NCBI RefSeq assembly: GCF_029784155.1
Contig: NC_073692.1
Location: 429,517,324-429,581,323, forward strand
DNA length: 64,000 nt
Direction of reading: 5' to 3'
Source: Uranotaenia lowii
Lineage: Eukaryota > Arthropoda > Insecta > Diptera > Culicidae
Below are positions 54,516 to 64,000 of the stretch, piece after piece; the first letter of the stretch is position 1, and each line of letters opens with the position of its first letter. Below the pieces are notes generated by a model, which worked only from the letters and a program-made list of their open reading frames with translations, was not told the DNA's origin and made no database searches. Position numbers and translations under genes: made by a program.

Positions 54516-56103
54516 AGCTTGTGAAATTAATTTTAGATCTAAAATATATTGAAAAAAGCAGCTATGATCCTAGTTTCTTTATTCATATTTGTTATGTTCT
54601 ATTCTGAACACACTAATAGAATAGTAATTTTTGCAACAAGTTGCAAAAAGTGGATTTTTTCAGCGTATTTTATCCAAAGAAGTTGCCGAGTTGGATAATT
54701 TCGTCGAGTGCTGAAAAAATCTAATTTTGCAACGAGTTGCATACACAATTTTTTGCAATGCCGGAAGCTGTTTTGAAAACTATATCAGAAAGTACTACTT
54801 TTCGACACTGTTTTTCTCGTCCTATGCAACGAAAGATTGTTTAAAAATAAATGATATTTTAGTGCGGAGTTGTCAAAATATTTATTTTGATCTTCATTCT
54901 TAACATAATTCTGCAATTTGGTATTCTAGGTTCTGGCATTCAAATCTGAACTGAACTTGAAACTCGGAATATGGATTCGGTTTTTTTTTAATTTCGAGGG
55001 ATTTAGGATAAAATTTGTTTTACTAAAATCAAAATTCTTGATTAATGAAGTTAATTTGTTTTGAAATTTTAAATAGAAGTTTCAAGTATTCAAAATCAAA
55101 AACCTCTTGGAAAATGTACTCGATGTTTATGACAAATTGTTGTTTGCACACAAAACTTATGCAAATCAAACGGCAACGGAAATGGCCATCTGTTGGCAAT
55201 CATTAATTACGACAATTTTTCGGTTCCAAGATTACAAATTGTTCAGATTTGTCACGATTACGAAAAACTAGCTTCCTCAAAATGCACGGTCATCGTCGGA
55301 GTGAAAAATCGAAAGTTAATCCTGGCCTGTCCAAAAGTCCGTTACTTGGCCTCCAAGCCTTAAAAAAAGTGAATCAGTAATGCATTTCGGCTAAAGGGTT
55401 TCGGAGCGATCGTATATCATATGCAAGTGATGCCTCGTATATTTCTGGGAGGACACTTTCCCACCGACCACCAACCGGATAGCTTCCTGGGATCACCAAC
55501 GGTCACCGGGACCCCGAGAATGATTAATTGAACCATCTTCGGGGAAACCCCAGGGAGAAATTCGAGTACCTATGTGCGTACCTTAAAACAATCAGCCGGA
55601 TGCAATTCCGGTTTGTTGGCCATCAGAAGTGCTATCATAAGAAAAACTAAAAAGAAAAAATGGACCACATCAAGGTAGGTCAGCGCAGTTTAACACTTCT
55701 GGCCTGGCCTACTTTGCTTGGGTAAGAAAAGTGTCTCTCAACGAAAAAGGCAAGATGGGATTACAGCAATTGCTTTATTAAGCCTGAAGGATCGCACGCT
55801 TTCGTCACTTTCCGGTTGTGGCGAGCCTTCCGGTGGACATAGGTATGTAAAAAAAGCAAGGATGAGCAGCGAGTTTTGTCGTCCCTCTGTCAAGCCTCTG
55901 CCTTAATTTATTTGTTTCAAGGGTTCGCCGGTTTCCTACCGAAGTTTTGACGCAGCCTAGGACAACGACAACGCAGAGTGTCGGGGCAGATGAAAATAAA
56001 CATAAACATCTCGAGGGAAACGGGGTAGAAAAAGGATGCCTCAAAGATTGCTCAGTCAGTTCCCTTTCTTTCGATACTTTCCCTTCGCTTGGATTTTTTT
56101 TTC
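54516..56103. other. Intergenic DNA between RTE and the LTR element
   Basis: Contains a small MITE (54632-54741). The region 55380-55560 is more GC-balanced but has no convincing ORF. No host gene is supported. Confidence 0.55.
54632..54741. mobile_element. Small foldback MITE
   Basis: The left arm TGCAACAAGTTGCAAAAAG plus TTTTTTCAGC is mirrored on the right by GCTGAAAAAA and TTTTGCAACGAGTTGCA. Arms are about 32 bp and the element is about 110 bp. A partial copy is at 50971. Confidence 0.65.
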
Positions 56104-56107
56104 AAAG

Positions 56108-56468
56108 TGTAGCGGAGCGGTCATCGAAGTAAACGATCGCGTTTTAGTTCGTTTCACAACTCTCCTTTTTTTTAATCGTAATTGATTCTTATATATACCC
56201 TTAAAAAGAAATGAACTAAGTTCATTCTGAACAGAACTAAGTTCATTCTCTTTCTATATCTCTTTTTGGCTACTCAGTCAACACCTGTTTTTTCTTCAAT
56301 TGACTTGCCAACAAGAACTTTTCTGGGCCCCGGACCCACTCGAGTTCTTGCTGACAAAGTTGAATAAAAAAACAAAGCTGATGAGTAGCAGTGTTCGCTT
56401 CTTGGTACCCTGGCCAATAACCTTTTGCAAACCTACTTTGCGTGGGAATTGGCCTCAGGTCCGTTACA
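56108..56468 (-). repeat. 3' LTR of the gene-carrying element
   Basis: 361 bp with TGTAGCGG and CCGTTACA ends on the plus strand (near-perfect inverted ends). It contains a TATATATA box at 56190-56197 (minus orientation) and, just upstream in that orientation, two GAACTAAGTTC dyads at 56213-56223 and 56234-56244. Confidence 0.92.
56190..56244 (-). promoter_or_regulatory. LTR core promoter: TATA box with two upstream dyads
   Basis: In element orientation two GAAC-N3-GTTC palindromes, 21 bp apart, lie within about 50 bp upstream of TATATATA. The half-site TGAAC/GTTCA resembles a nuclear-receptor half-site, but the factor is unknown. The same set is in the 5' LTR. Confidence 0.5.
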
Positions 56469-56808
56469 TCTCCCCCTACTATCTGAGTTTGAAGCTATTC
56501 TAGAAGAGTATAGCTTCAAAACAGGGGAGTGCAGGAATCTAACTTTTATCTAGCTAATTGAAGATCCAAAATGCCGACCTTGGTTGAACTCCAAGCTTGC
56601 GGTGTAGTTAACTGAATTGCTGAGTCATCCTTTATATCGTTCCTGTTGCTGCCTTGTTATTTTTCCCAATCTGTGTGTTGGCTGGGGCTTATCTGCTATG
56701 GCTGTTGTCTCTGTGCTTCCGGTCGCTGTTTGCTACTGTAAAGATTAGGATAGTGTGCTGGTTTACTGCTGTTCCGATTGCAGCTGCTTAGCCCCGTTCA
56801 ATTTGCTT

Positions 56809-57460
56809 TTATCTGTCCTCCTTTGGCGGAGTGAACCAGCCGTTCTTCTTGTGGATTTGGACCAACGATTTGAAACTCTGCTGTGCACGCGCCAAGCTGT
56901 CCTGGCCCTATGAATGATTCTTGGTCACACCAAATTGTATTCGGGCTGTACCCTTGACTAGAGTGGCCGCTTTCTGCATTATAATCGCCTCGACCGTGTA
57001 TACTGAACTTCAGCCTTGTTCCGTAAACCACTCCATACAGATTTCACCACCCACCAGTACGTAACCACCGAATGAACGACCCGAACGCACAGTGGCTCGA
57101 AAAGATGCCTCTCCTTCAAGGTGATGTTGAGCAGGATGCTGTCCTTGTCCCTCCTTCTTCTTCAGCAGGACAAGATCGTTGTGCAACGGGCGGTCCGGGT
57201 CGACCGACATCAGCCGTATGTTCCACTCGTAAATCGAAACGTTGACCAGCTCTATCGAGTATATGTTGCTCTTGCACGAATCAGACCGGTAGATGTCCCG
57301 TAGTTCCTTCATCAACCGATCGGTCGCCTGTACCGAACCTGAGAATGATCCGTTCAGATAATCTTGTCGTTGACTTCGACTTAGTCTTTCTAGAGTTGCT
57401 AGATGTTCTACTTTTGTTTCGTATTTCTTGGCTATACCCCGTGCATTTCCAGATCCTCCT
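56809..57460 (-). pseudogene. UBE2Q (ubiquitin-conjugating enzyme E2 Q) retrocopy, frame-broken
   Basis: Minus-strand translation in changing frames follows the conserved UBE2Q C-terminal half. It reads LERLSRSQRQDYLNGS, then SVQATDRLMKELRDIYRS, NIYSIELVNVSIYEWNIRL and GGYVLVGGEICMEWF, where the Cys is the E2 active-site position. Next come [38 protein letters not shown] and TPPKED, ending in a stop at 56809. At least two frameshifts (near 57130 and 57015) and one internal stop break it. No intron-like gap is seen, so it looks derived from spliced mRNA. More N-terminal sequence may extend upstream to about 58260 but is too altered to assign. Confidence 0.85.
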
Positions 57461-58260
57461 CGCCTTCGCTGTCCTGATCGCTTTCGCTCGACGTCACTCT
57501 CTCTGTTTTTTTTTTCGTTTCCATGCCCATTTTCCGATTTAGCTTTTCCGCTCCCTCCGTTTTTCAGCTTCGTCCATTGGCCCAGTATAGTTTCTTCCCC
57601 TCGTTGATTTCCTTCTCGTTCTCGTTAATTCCCGAGATGGCTCCACACTTTTGGATGTTGATGGCGTCATCGACAGCATTTTGGTCTTCTTCAGCGGTTT
57701 CCCTAATTCCTAATTCCTATTCAATGTAAGTGTTCGGGAAAAGAAAATATTCTAGATGTATTTCAATAAAATTCTTTGACCTAACCTCTAGCAAATTCTT
57801 TAGCCTAATATCTGTTTCCCTATTTATCGATGTTGTGTTAGTAGTTTTATGGGGTTAGTAGTGGGCGATTTAGTATTTTTTTTTTCGCATCTTTTTGTTG
57901 TGTTTTTTTTTTCTTCCTGCGAGTCAAAGTTTTTTTTTCGCATCTTTTTTTTTCAACTTATGGTGCTTTTTGTTCTTTTTGCGAGTAATTTTTTTTTCGC
58001 ATCCTTTTTTTTTTTTTTGTTTTTTTTTTGTTTTTTTTTAAATTGTGGTAGCAGTGGTATTTTTTTTTTTTCAGTGGTGCTGGTGTTGTTGTTGTTGTTG
58101 ATGTTGTTCCAAAGGTTGGCTGCGGTTTCCTCCCCCTTCGCCACTCAGGTTGAAATCGGTTGGGGATCAGTTCCACCTCGTCAGGATGGTTCCATATCAT
58201 CACATCGTCGTTTTCGAAGTTCAGCTGATTCTGTGAATAAACTCATTTGGTTTCTTTTAA
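57461..58260 (-). other. Probable decayed upstream part of the UBE2Q copy, with T-rich tracts
   Basis: The plus strand is T-rich (57880-58080) and contains a GTT trinucleotide run near 58085. The minus strand shows a short open piece (IWNHPDEVELIPNRFQPEW) that could be N-terminal UBE2Q or unrelated. I cannot assign it. Confidence 0.3.
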
Positions 58261-58894
58261 ATAACAGAATATAATAATTTTAAAATCCATATCTAAATTT
58301 CCATTTAAAAAAATTGCACTATCTCTAAACCGTTTGTTTCTTGTATGATAGTTACTTTTCAGAAAGGGTCATCTTAAATCTCAAAAAAAAAAAATATTTT
58401 CATCATTCTAAAAGGCATTTGAAAAAACAATCAGTCTATTTCGTAAACAAACAATCATAATGTTCTTGGATGCGGATGTAAAAAAAAATTGAAACCTTCA
58501 CTTTTTGTTATATCGCACAACGATATTCCTACGAAGGCAATGACACACGTTGTCATCAAAACGTGTGAACGACAACGTTCTGAAATTTAAAACCCTTTTA
58601 CGTCGCGCCAAGAATGCAGCAACTTCGCAATAATGTTTTTTTTTTTTCATTCTGGGTCAATGCCTGGCGATCATATGCCCGGATTTACCTTAAGACACAT
58701 ATGGGATGGGATTATATAAGTGGAATCAAATGGATATATTTTCTCTTATGTTAGTATTCCTTGCTTCATTATTCATTTGTCCTTGATTTCTTATTTGTCA
58801 ATTTATAATTTTCAAGTTTTTTCTTCAATAAGTGTCCTGAGTTTCTTCATGAATTCATTGCTATTGTCCTATGTTTCCTCCAATTTTGTTTAAT

Positions 58895-59170
58895 ATAAGA
58901 GTGTCATTTGTCTTCTCCTCGTTGATAAATTTTTGTTTAATTGGAGTGTCTTAAGTTTTCTCCAAGTTTAATTATTTTGAGAGCATCTTTTGTTTTCTTC
59001 ACGTTTATATATTTTTGGAGTGTCTTTCGTTCTCTCCAAGTTTATTTATTTTGGGAGTGTCTTTTGTTTTCTCCACGTTTATTTATTTTGGGAGTGTCTT
59101 TCGTTTTCTCCAAGTTTATTTATTTTGGGAGTGTCTTTGGTTTTCTCCACTTATATTTATTTTGGAAGTT
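58895..59170. repeat. 37-bp tandem repeat inside the LTR element
   Basis: Units of TTTTCTCCAAGTTTATTTA followed by TTTTGGGAGTGTCTTTCG, about 37 bp. Four near-perfect copies (about 59020-59170) are preceded by more diverged ones. Non-coding. Confidence 0.8.
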
Positions 59171-59490
59171 CTTATTGTGATATACAGCCCTTAAGGTGAT
59201 AAGAGTTTATCCCTGTTTTCCAGTTCTTCGGTCTATTCAAAATTTATTTAAAAAATTGATAAACACATTATCGTTAAACTAACTGTAGGCTGTATATCTT
59301 TTGTTTTCTCCGATTTTATTTATTTTGTTTTCTTTTTGCGCTTTTAATTCTTATTGTGGTGTACAGCCCTTTAGGTGATAAGAATTTATCCCTGTTTTCC
59401 AGTTCTTCGGTCTATTCAAAATTTATAATAAAAAAAATTGATAAACACATTATTGTTAAACTAACGGTAGGCTGTATAGCCACCGAATTA
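59166..59490. repeat. Tandem duplication of about 180 bp inside the LTR element
   Basis: TACAGCCCTTAAGGTGATAAG ... TTCCAGTTCTTCGGTCTATTC ... TAGGCTGTAT at about 59185-59300 recurs at about 59364-59480 with roughly 5-8 percent differences. Each copy begins ATACAGCC or GTACAGCC and ends GGCTGTAT, so each has short inverted ends, as a small foldback element would. Confidence 0.75.
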
Positions 59491-61139
59491 TAACGGATGG
59501 TCATTGCTATCAAGTACATGTTTCTATCGTAAAAGTGCTCTGGTAAACAGAATAGAGGAAAAGGCAAATAGCTTTGAAAGTTGATTTATGTCGTTGAGTC
59601 ATTGATCCATTTTTTTCGAGTCTTGTCTGGTTTATAATTATGAAATTCATTTATTGTCACCTTTAAAGCGATTTGCCATTAAAAATGCCATTCAATCATT
59701 GAATTCATGTCTCTATCATGCTTGTTTTCATCATTCATTCTAGGTCGCGATCCCTTGTTTTTATCATTCATTCTAGATTGCACGCATTTGTCAATCTTGT
59801 TTTTTTTTCTTCATTCATATTTCATTTCATTTCATACTTATTCCAGTACTTATTAAATGTTCCGTATTTTGTCAGTTCTATTTTGAATTCGTCAGTGTTT
59901 CTTCGATTTTCAGTATGTTCGTTTTTCGGATAAGTTTTTCCATAACGATCCGCCAACTATAACGTTGATAAAGTCGCGAATGCAATAAAGATGGTAAAAC
60001 GACTATATTAGAAACAAAAAAACAAAAAAAAAAATCCACAGCCGAAGGATAATCATTATCATTTATCCCTTGTTGTTTCAATATATCAGATTGTAGTCCA
60101 CTGTTCTATATTTTTTTCATACTTTTGTTAAATCTTGGTTAATTCAACCTGTTTTGGAACGAACAGGTCACCATGAACCACCCTAAGAAGCGAAATGACC
60201 CAGTAGCAACATGGCGATGCTGCGCGCATTAACAGCGGTAATGCGCGCCAAAATCATCGGTTTTCCTCGGACACGAAGAGGTTTTTCCGAAGGATCGAGC
60301 CACCGTCGATCCTTGAATCGGGCTCTTTTCCCAGCCAACCACCATCGGAGACGGACCACGGTAACAAAGTCAGCGGCTTTTGGAGCCAAGTCAGAGGCCA
60401 GCATGGCCATAGTCAGAGGTCGAAAAGGGACCATAGTTTGTGTTGGAAAGTCTATAATTGTAATTTAGTCTAAGTTGTTTGAAGTTATAATACAGTCCAC
60501 TAAGTTTGTAATGTTTTGAATGAGTGCATTTATTGATCCATTCATTCCATTCCACAGACAAGCTACACAAAGTATTTTCTTCTTTTACACGTTTACAGTC
60601 TTTACAGTGTCTTTACATACAATTGTTGATTTTTGCGCGGAAATTGGGAGGACATTTTCTAGGGCTCCGATTATTTTTTTTTTTCATTCTTATGCGCACA
60701 ATATACATATTTGCATGATCTATAAAACCAAATTCACTACCCCTTTATAAAAGGGGAATAATCGTTTAATGGACGAAACTTTGTCAAAAATTTTTGGTTT
60801 TGAAACTAACGAGGGCCCTGCTGTGTGAGCTTCGTGATTTGTGAACGAAGAAAATAAAAATGGAGGGACAGCGCCGCCGATTGGTAACATAACCTTAAAA
60901 ATGAAATGAAAATGGAAGCGTCGTGTGCTCTCACTATAAATGCGTCTAGTTGCTGGGAAATGTTAAAATTCGTTTCGTCGCTTTCTGATCTTTGGTTTTT
61001 TCGGTGCTGTGTGGAGCCTTATAAAATATCTGGCCAATTATCCAATAACTAAGGAGACTTATAGGATTTTTTCACTGTCACTCTGAAGCGTTTTTTTAGC
61101 ATACAATTTTTTTTTGTTAAGGGGTTTTTTCTTACAATT

Positions 61140-61400
61140 TTACGCATCCTCATTCTCCTCCTCGCCATCCTCCTCGTCTTCACCCTCACCGTCTTCTTCG
61201 TCTTCGCCATCGAGGTCTTCCTCCTCGTTGGAGTCAAACTCGCCCCCATCGTCTTCGCCTTCGTCTTTTTTCACCTTTTTTAATTTTGTGGCTTTCTCCT
61301 CGACCGGCCGCTTGACACCTTTCGTCGCTTCCTTGGTTTCCTTGGTGGTCTTTTCTTCTCCGGCGGCAACGGTTTCAATTTCATTTTTTTCCGAACTCAT
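61140..61400 (-). CDS. Acidic prothymosin-like ORF inside the LTR element
   Basis: The ORF has 86 codons, ATG at 61400 (MSSEKNEIETVAAGEEKTTK), intact. The N-terminal third is Lys/Glu/Thr-rich. Residues about 30-48 hold a basic run (KRPVEEKATKLKKVKKDEG) that could serve as a nuclear signal. The last 35 residues are almost all Glu, Asp and Gly. That composition and order resemble prothymosin/parathymosin-type histone-binding acidic proteins. Orientation agrees with the element and with the UBE2Q copy. It may be a captured host cDNA or an element-specific protein. Low-complexity acidic sequence can also look alike by chance. Confidence 0.5.
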   Translation of the reverse strand: MSSEKNEIETVAAGEEKTTKETKEATKGVKRPVEEKATKLKKVKKDEGEDDGGEFDSNEEEDLDGEDEEDGEGEDEEDGEEENEDA

Positions 61401-62392
61401 TTTGATGGTTTTTGGTAGGTTTGTAACTTTTTTTTTTTTTTCTTAAGTAGACTTACTGTCCGGGACTAAAGCCGCCTTTTCTGCTTGACCACTTGTTTTA
61501 TAGTTAGAAGAACAGTGCCTTTTAGAGTGTGATGGCTTGCTTCAGGTACTCTCTGGAGTAGCTTTTGGCTCTGATGCGCACACAACGATGTCTACATCGA
61601 TCTGATCTCACGATTCTTCTCTTTTTTCTACTTGGCACATAGAACCGAGAAAGATGTTTTTTTTTTTTCTACAATCAATCCCCTCGAGACAAATTTAATT
61701 CCAAACATTAGCCAGTTGCTGGTCCCACCACCTCATCATAAACTCCACGACAGATGATGTTTATTCTGGTTCTTATCACTCTCTTTACACGCATGCACAG
61801 CGGTGTTGATCTTGATAACGGAAGACCCCACAACACACAGGTGTCTGCAATGCCGAGTTCTAGCAGAAAAAACACACGTAACACAACACCTGAACCGACT
61901 CCAATCTACAACGGACCGATCGCGTCGACCGACTACGATGCACTTTTCCTGTTGCTGGCTTTATTAACACAGTCAAAATCGTTATTAGCTTTCACTTAAA
62001 ATCACAATTTCCAACTCGGTTTATTCGTTGAATATTTCAGAATTTTTCTTGACTCTATCGATTTTAACTGCAGCCTTATAGAGTCTCACTTTTTCCCATC
62101 AAATTTAGGATATCTTCTCAAGCTGGCTTAATTAACAAAATCGTTATCAGCTTTCCCCAAAAACCACACGGTCCGACTCGAACGCACTTAATAATCTTTT
62201 TTTTCTGGGATATTCGAAGCGATCGACTTATCGTTACGAATTAAAAATCACAACTTTAATTCAACAACGCGATGCAATTAATTGCAAACACCGGCAAACG
62301 ATTCCGAATACTATTTTTTTTTGTTGGTTTTAGGCACCAGTCAGAAAAAAACGCGTACCGCCACTGCTGTGACTTTTCCGCTGTCACCATAA

Positions 62393-62753
62393 TGTAGCGG
62401 AGCGGTCATCGAAGTAAACGATCGCGTTTTAGTTCGTTTCACAACTCTCCTTTTTTTTAATCGTAATTGATTCTTATATATACCCTTAAAAAGAAATGAA
62501 CTAAGTTCATTCTGAACAGAACTAAGTTCATTCTCTTTCTATATCTCTTTTTGGCTACTCAGTCAACACCTGTTTTTTCTTCAATTGACTTGCCAACAAG
62601 AACTTTTCTGGGCCCCGGACCCACTCGAGTTCTTGCTGACAAAGTTGAATAAAAAAACAAAGCTGATGAGTAGCAGTGTTCGCTTCTTGGTACCCTGGCC
62701 AATAACCTTTTGCAAACCTACTTTGCGTGGGAATTGGCCTCAGGTCCGTTACA
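62393..62753 (-). repeat. 5' LTR of the gene-carrying element
   Basis: 361 bp, no difference from 56108-56468 found by eye. It carries the same TATA box and dyads and should hold the promoter for the element RNA. Confidence 0.92.
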
Positions 62754-62757
62754 AAAG

Positions 62758-63622
62758 ATTCTTACCGGAGACAACTTGGACTTTGACTTTTTTATTCAAT
62801 AAATTATTCCGATTGTAAGAAGAGTGGGAATCCTTTCGAGATTGGAACATTAACACATTTGACAATTGTCATAAATTTAGGTGGAGTGCGCAATGCGCAA
62901 TACGCAACCGACTCTTCAGAAAAAAAGGATTTTTTGTACCATCAACGAAACGATTTGATTTTGAAGTGGATGTGATGGGCTTTTTTATGCTTGAGAAATT
63001 TTTGGTTGAATCGGAAATGGTAAAGTGTTGAAGGGTGCGCGTAATTCAACTCGAGCTGTACAGGTAAAATAAGAGGAAAATTTGAACGTTTGGTTTGTTT
63101 TGATTGTCGTTGGCTGTCATAAACTCAACAATTTTATGATCCGCCGATTGATTTCTGCAATATATCGGGCGCCTTGATTTTATGACTTTGGGACATTGTG
63201 TTGAAATCGTTGGAAGGCAGCTTTAGGTCGAAGGTCTCTGCTTAAAATCCAAACATATTGTGACGTGTTGTGAGAAATTTCTGAACAATTGGATCACAAA
63301 AACTGACTCTCATAAAACTCATAAAGCGAGAAGAAGAGCTGTACATTTTCTTTCTGTTCGGACAATTTTCTCAAAAGAACGTTTCCACTTAAAAAAGAGG
63401 AGGATTATACATTTCTTTCAATTAAACTGTTCCGTAAATAGCACATTGAAAAATACAGAACGAAATAAGTAAATTATTTGGGTTGCTCATTTCTCGAATG
63501 CATCTTGAATGCAAAATGGAATTGGTTCTAATATTATTGTTTATATTACAAAAAATATAAAAGAAGATAACTATTGGAATGATACTAGAAACTAGCAAAA
63601 AAACTTGAAGAAAAAAATGACA
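62758..63622. other. AT-rich intergenic DNA, no gene seen
   Basis: No recognisable ORF, RNA gene or repeat between the LTR element and the 3' tail of the next retrotransposon. Confidence 0.6.
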
Positions 63623-64000
63623 ACTTACTTACTTACTTACTTAATGATCCCGCGCCGATCCTCCGGTGCATAGGGCCGTGGTAAAAGACCTCCACTGTTG
63701 ACGATCCGGAGCCAGCGTCTTCACTTGGTCCCAGTCAAGATTCTCGTCGACAGTTCGGATTTCAGCGGCTAGGCTTCGCCGCCACGAGTTTTTGGGTCTG
63801 CCTCTTCTTCGATGACCTTCTGGATTCCAATCTAGCGCCTCTCTGCAAATCTCGTTTTCATCTCTTCGCAGCGTGTACCCAATCCATCTCCACTTACGTT
63901 CCCGAATCTCAATTTCTAGCGCCCTTTGATGACACCGGCGATGTAGTTCCTCATTCGAGATACAGTTGCCAGGCCACCAAGCGCGGATGATATTCCGCAG
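63623..64000 (-). mobile_element. Non-LTR retrotransposon, 3' end (continues past the window)
   Basis: On the minus strand a frame is open from the window edge to TAA at 63641-63643 (120 codons). It contains RALEIEIRERKWRWIGYTLR, CREALDWNPEGHRRRGRPK and WDQVKTLAPDRQQWRSF, the C-terminal domain widely seen after the RT in arthropod and cnidarian non-LTR elements. A (TAAG)n tail of about five units follows. The clade is not assigned without the RT domain. It is unrelated to the RTE and I-clade copies here. Confidence 0.85.

Larger units (their letters stand above)
56108..62753 (-). mobile_element. Non-autonomous LTR retrotransposon carrying host-gene sequence
   Basis: Two 361-bp LTRs (56108-56468 and 62393-62753) read as identical, start TG and end CA, and are flanked by AAAG at 56104-56107 and 62754-62757. 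The polypurine tract GGGGGAGA (complement of 56469-56476) abuts the left LTR, which fixes the minus orientation. TGGTGACAGCGG just inside the right LTR is a candidate primer site, tRNA not assigned. The 5.9-kb interior has no recognisable gag, protease, RT or integrase. It holds a broken UBE2Q copy, an acidic prothymosin-like ORF and tandem repeats. It must have been mobilised by another element's enzymes. Short regions between the listed parts are AT-rich without recognisable content. Confidence 0.88.

Noticed and set aside
57849..58274. 141-codon plus-strand ORF rich in Phe and Leu
   Set aside because: Produced by long T runs; the region is low-complexity sequence inside the LTR element.
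60183..60468. Overlapping ORFs on both strands inside the LTR element
   Set aside because: No recognisable domain on either strand; could be a further captured fragment but nothing supports it.

Overview
This is eukaryotic, insect-type DNA. It has compact protein-coding genes with short spliceosomal introns (about 65-750 bp), AT-rich gene-poor spacers and a heavy load of transposable elements. An XBP1 gene with a 23-nt IRE1 intron, an RTE/JAM1-like retrotransposon, an Osvaldo-like LTR element and short-TIR MITEs together suggest a dipteran, most likely a mosquito. That is inferred from gene and element types, not from a species match.

Layout. 1-13.4 kb is almost all mobile DNA: nested MITEs, an internally deleted copia element, an RTE copy split by a 3.6-kb insert carrying two 13-bp minisatellite arrays, and a TIR element split by an I-clade retrotransposon. 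13.6-38.4 kb is the gene-bearing core. It holds mitochondrial GTPase ERAL1 (-) head-to-head with XBP1 (+); a secreted Cys/Thr-rich protein (+) converging on the ribosome-associated GTPase DRG1 (-); a SPATA22-like meiotic OB-fold protein (+); a small two-helix membrane protein (-); a first coding exon of a type II membrane protein (-); an unrecognised two-helix membrane protein (+); and the poly(A) nuclease subunit PAN2 (-, six exons). 39-48.8 kb is a complete, very young Ty3/gypsy element, 0.6 kb upstream of PAN2. 51.85-54.5 kb is a young 5'-truncated RTE. 56.1-62.75 kb is bounded by apparently identical 361-bp LTRs with a 4-bp target duplication. It has no recognisable gag-pol and instead carries a broken intronless copy of the ubiquitin-conjugating enzyme UBE2Q and an intact prothymosin-like acidic ORF. 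The window ends in the 3' end of another non-LTR retrotransposon.

How the parts work. The host genes are housekeeping (mitoribosome assembly, ER stress response, translation-associated GTPase, mRNA deadenylation) plus one probable meiotic gene; they do not form one pathway. Three control signals can be read directly. One is the twin IRE1 hairpins in XBP1, which shift translation into the activation-domain frame. The second is a near-consensus ERSE upstream of XBP1. The third is an in-frame GGGAAAC slippery heptamer at the gag-pol junction of the gypsy element. The most unusual object is the LTR-flanked, host-gene-carrying element at 56.1-62.75 kb.
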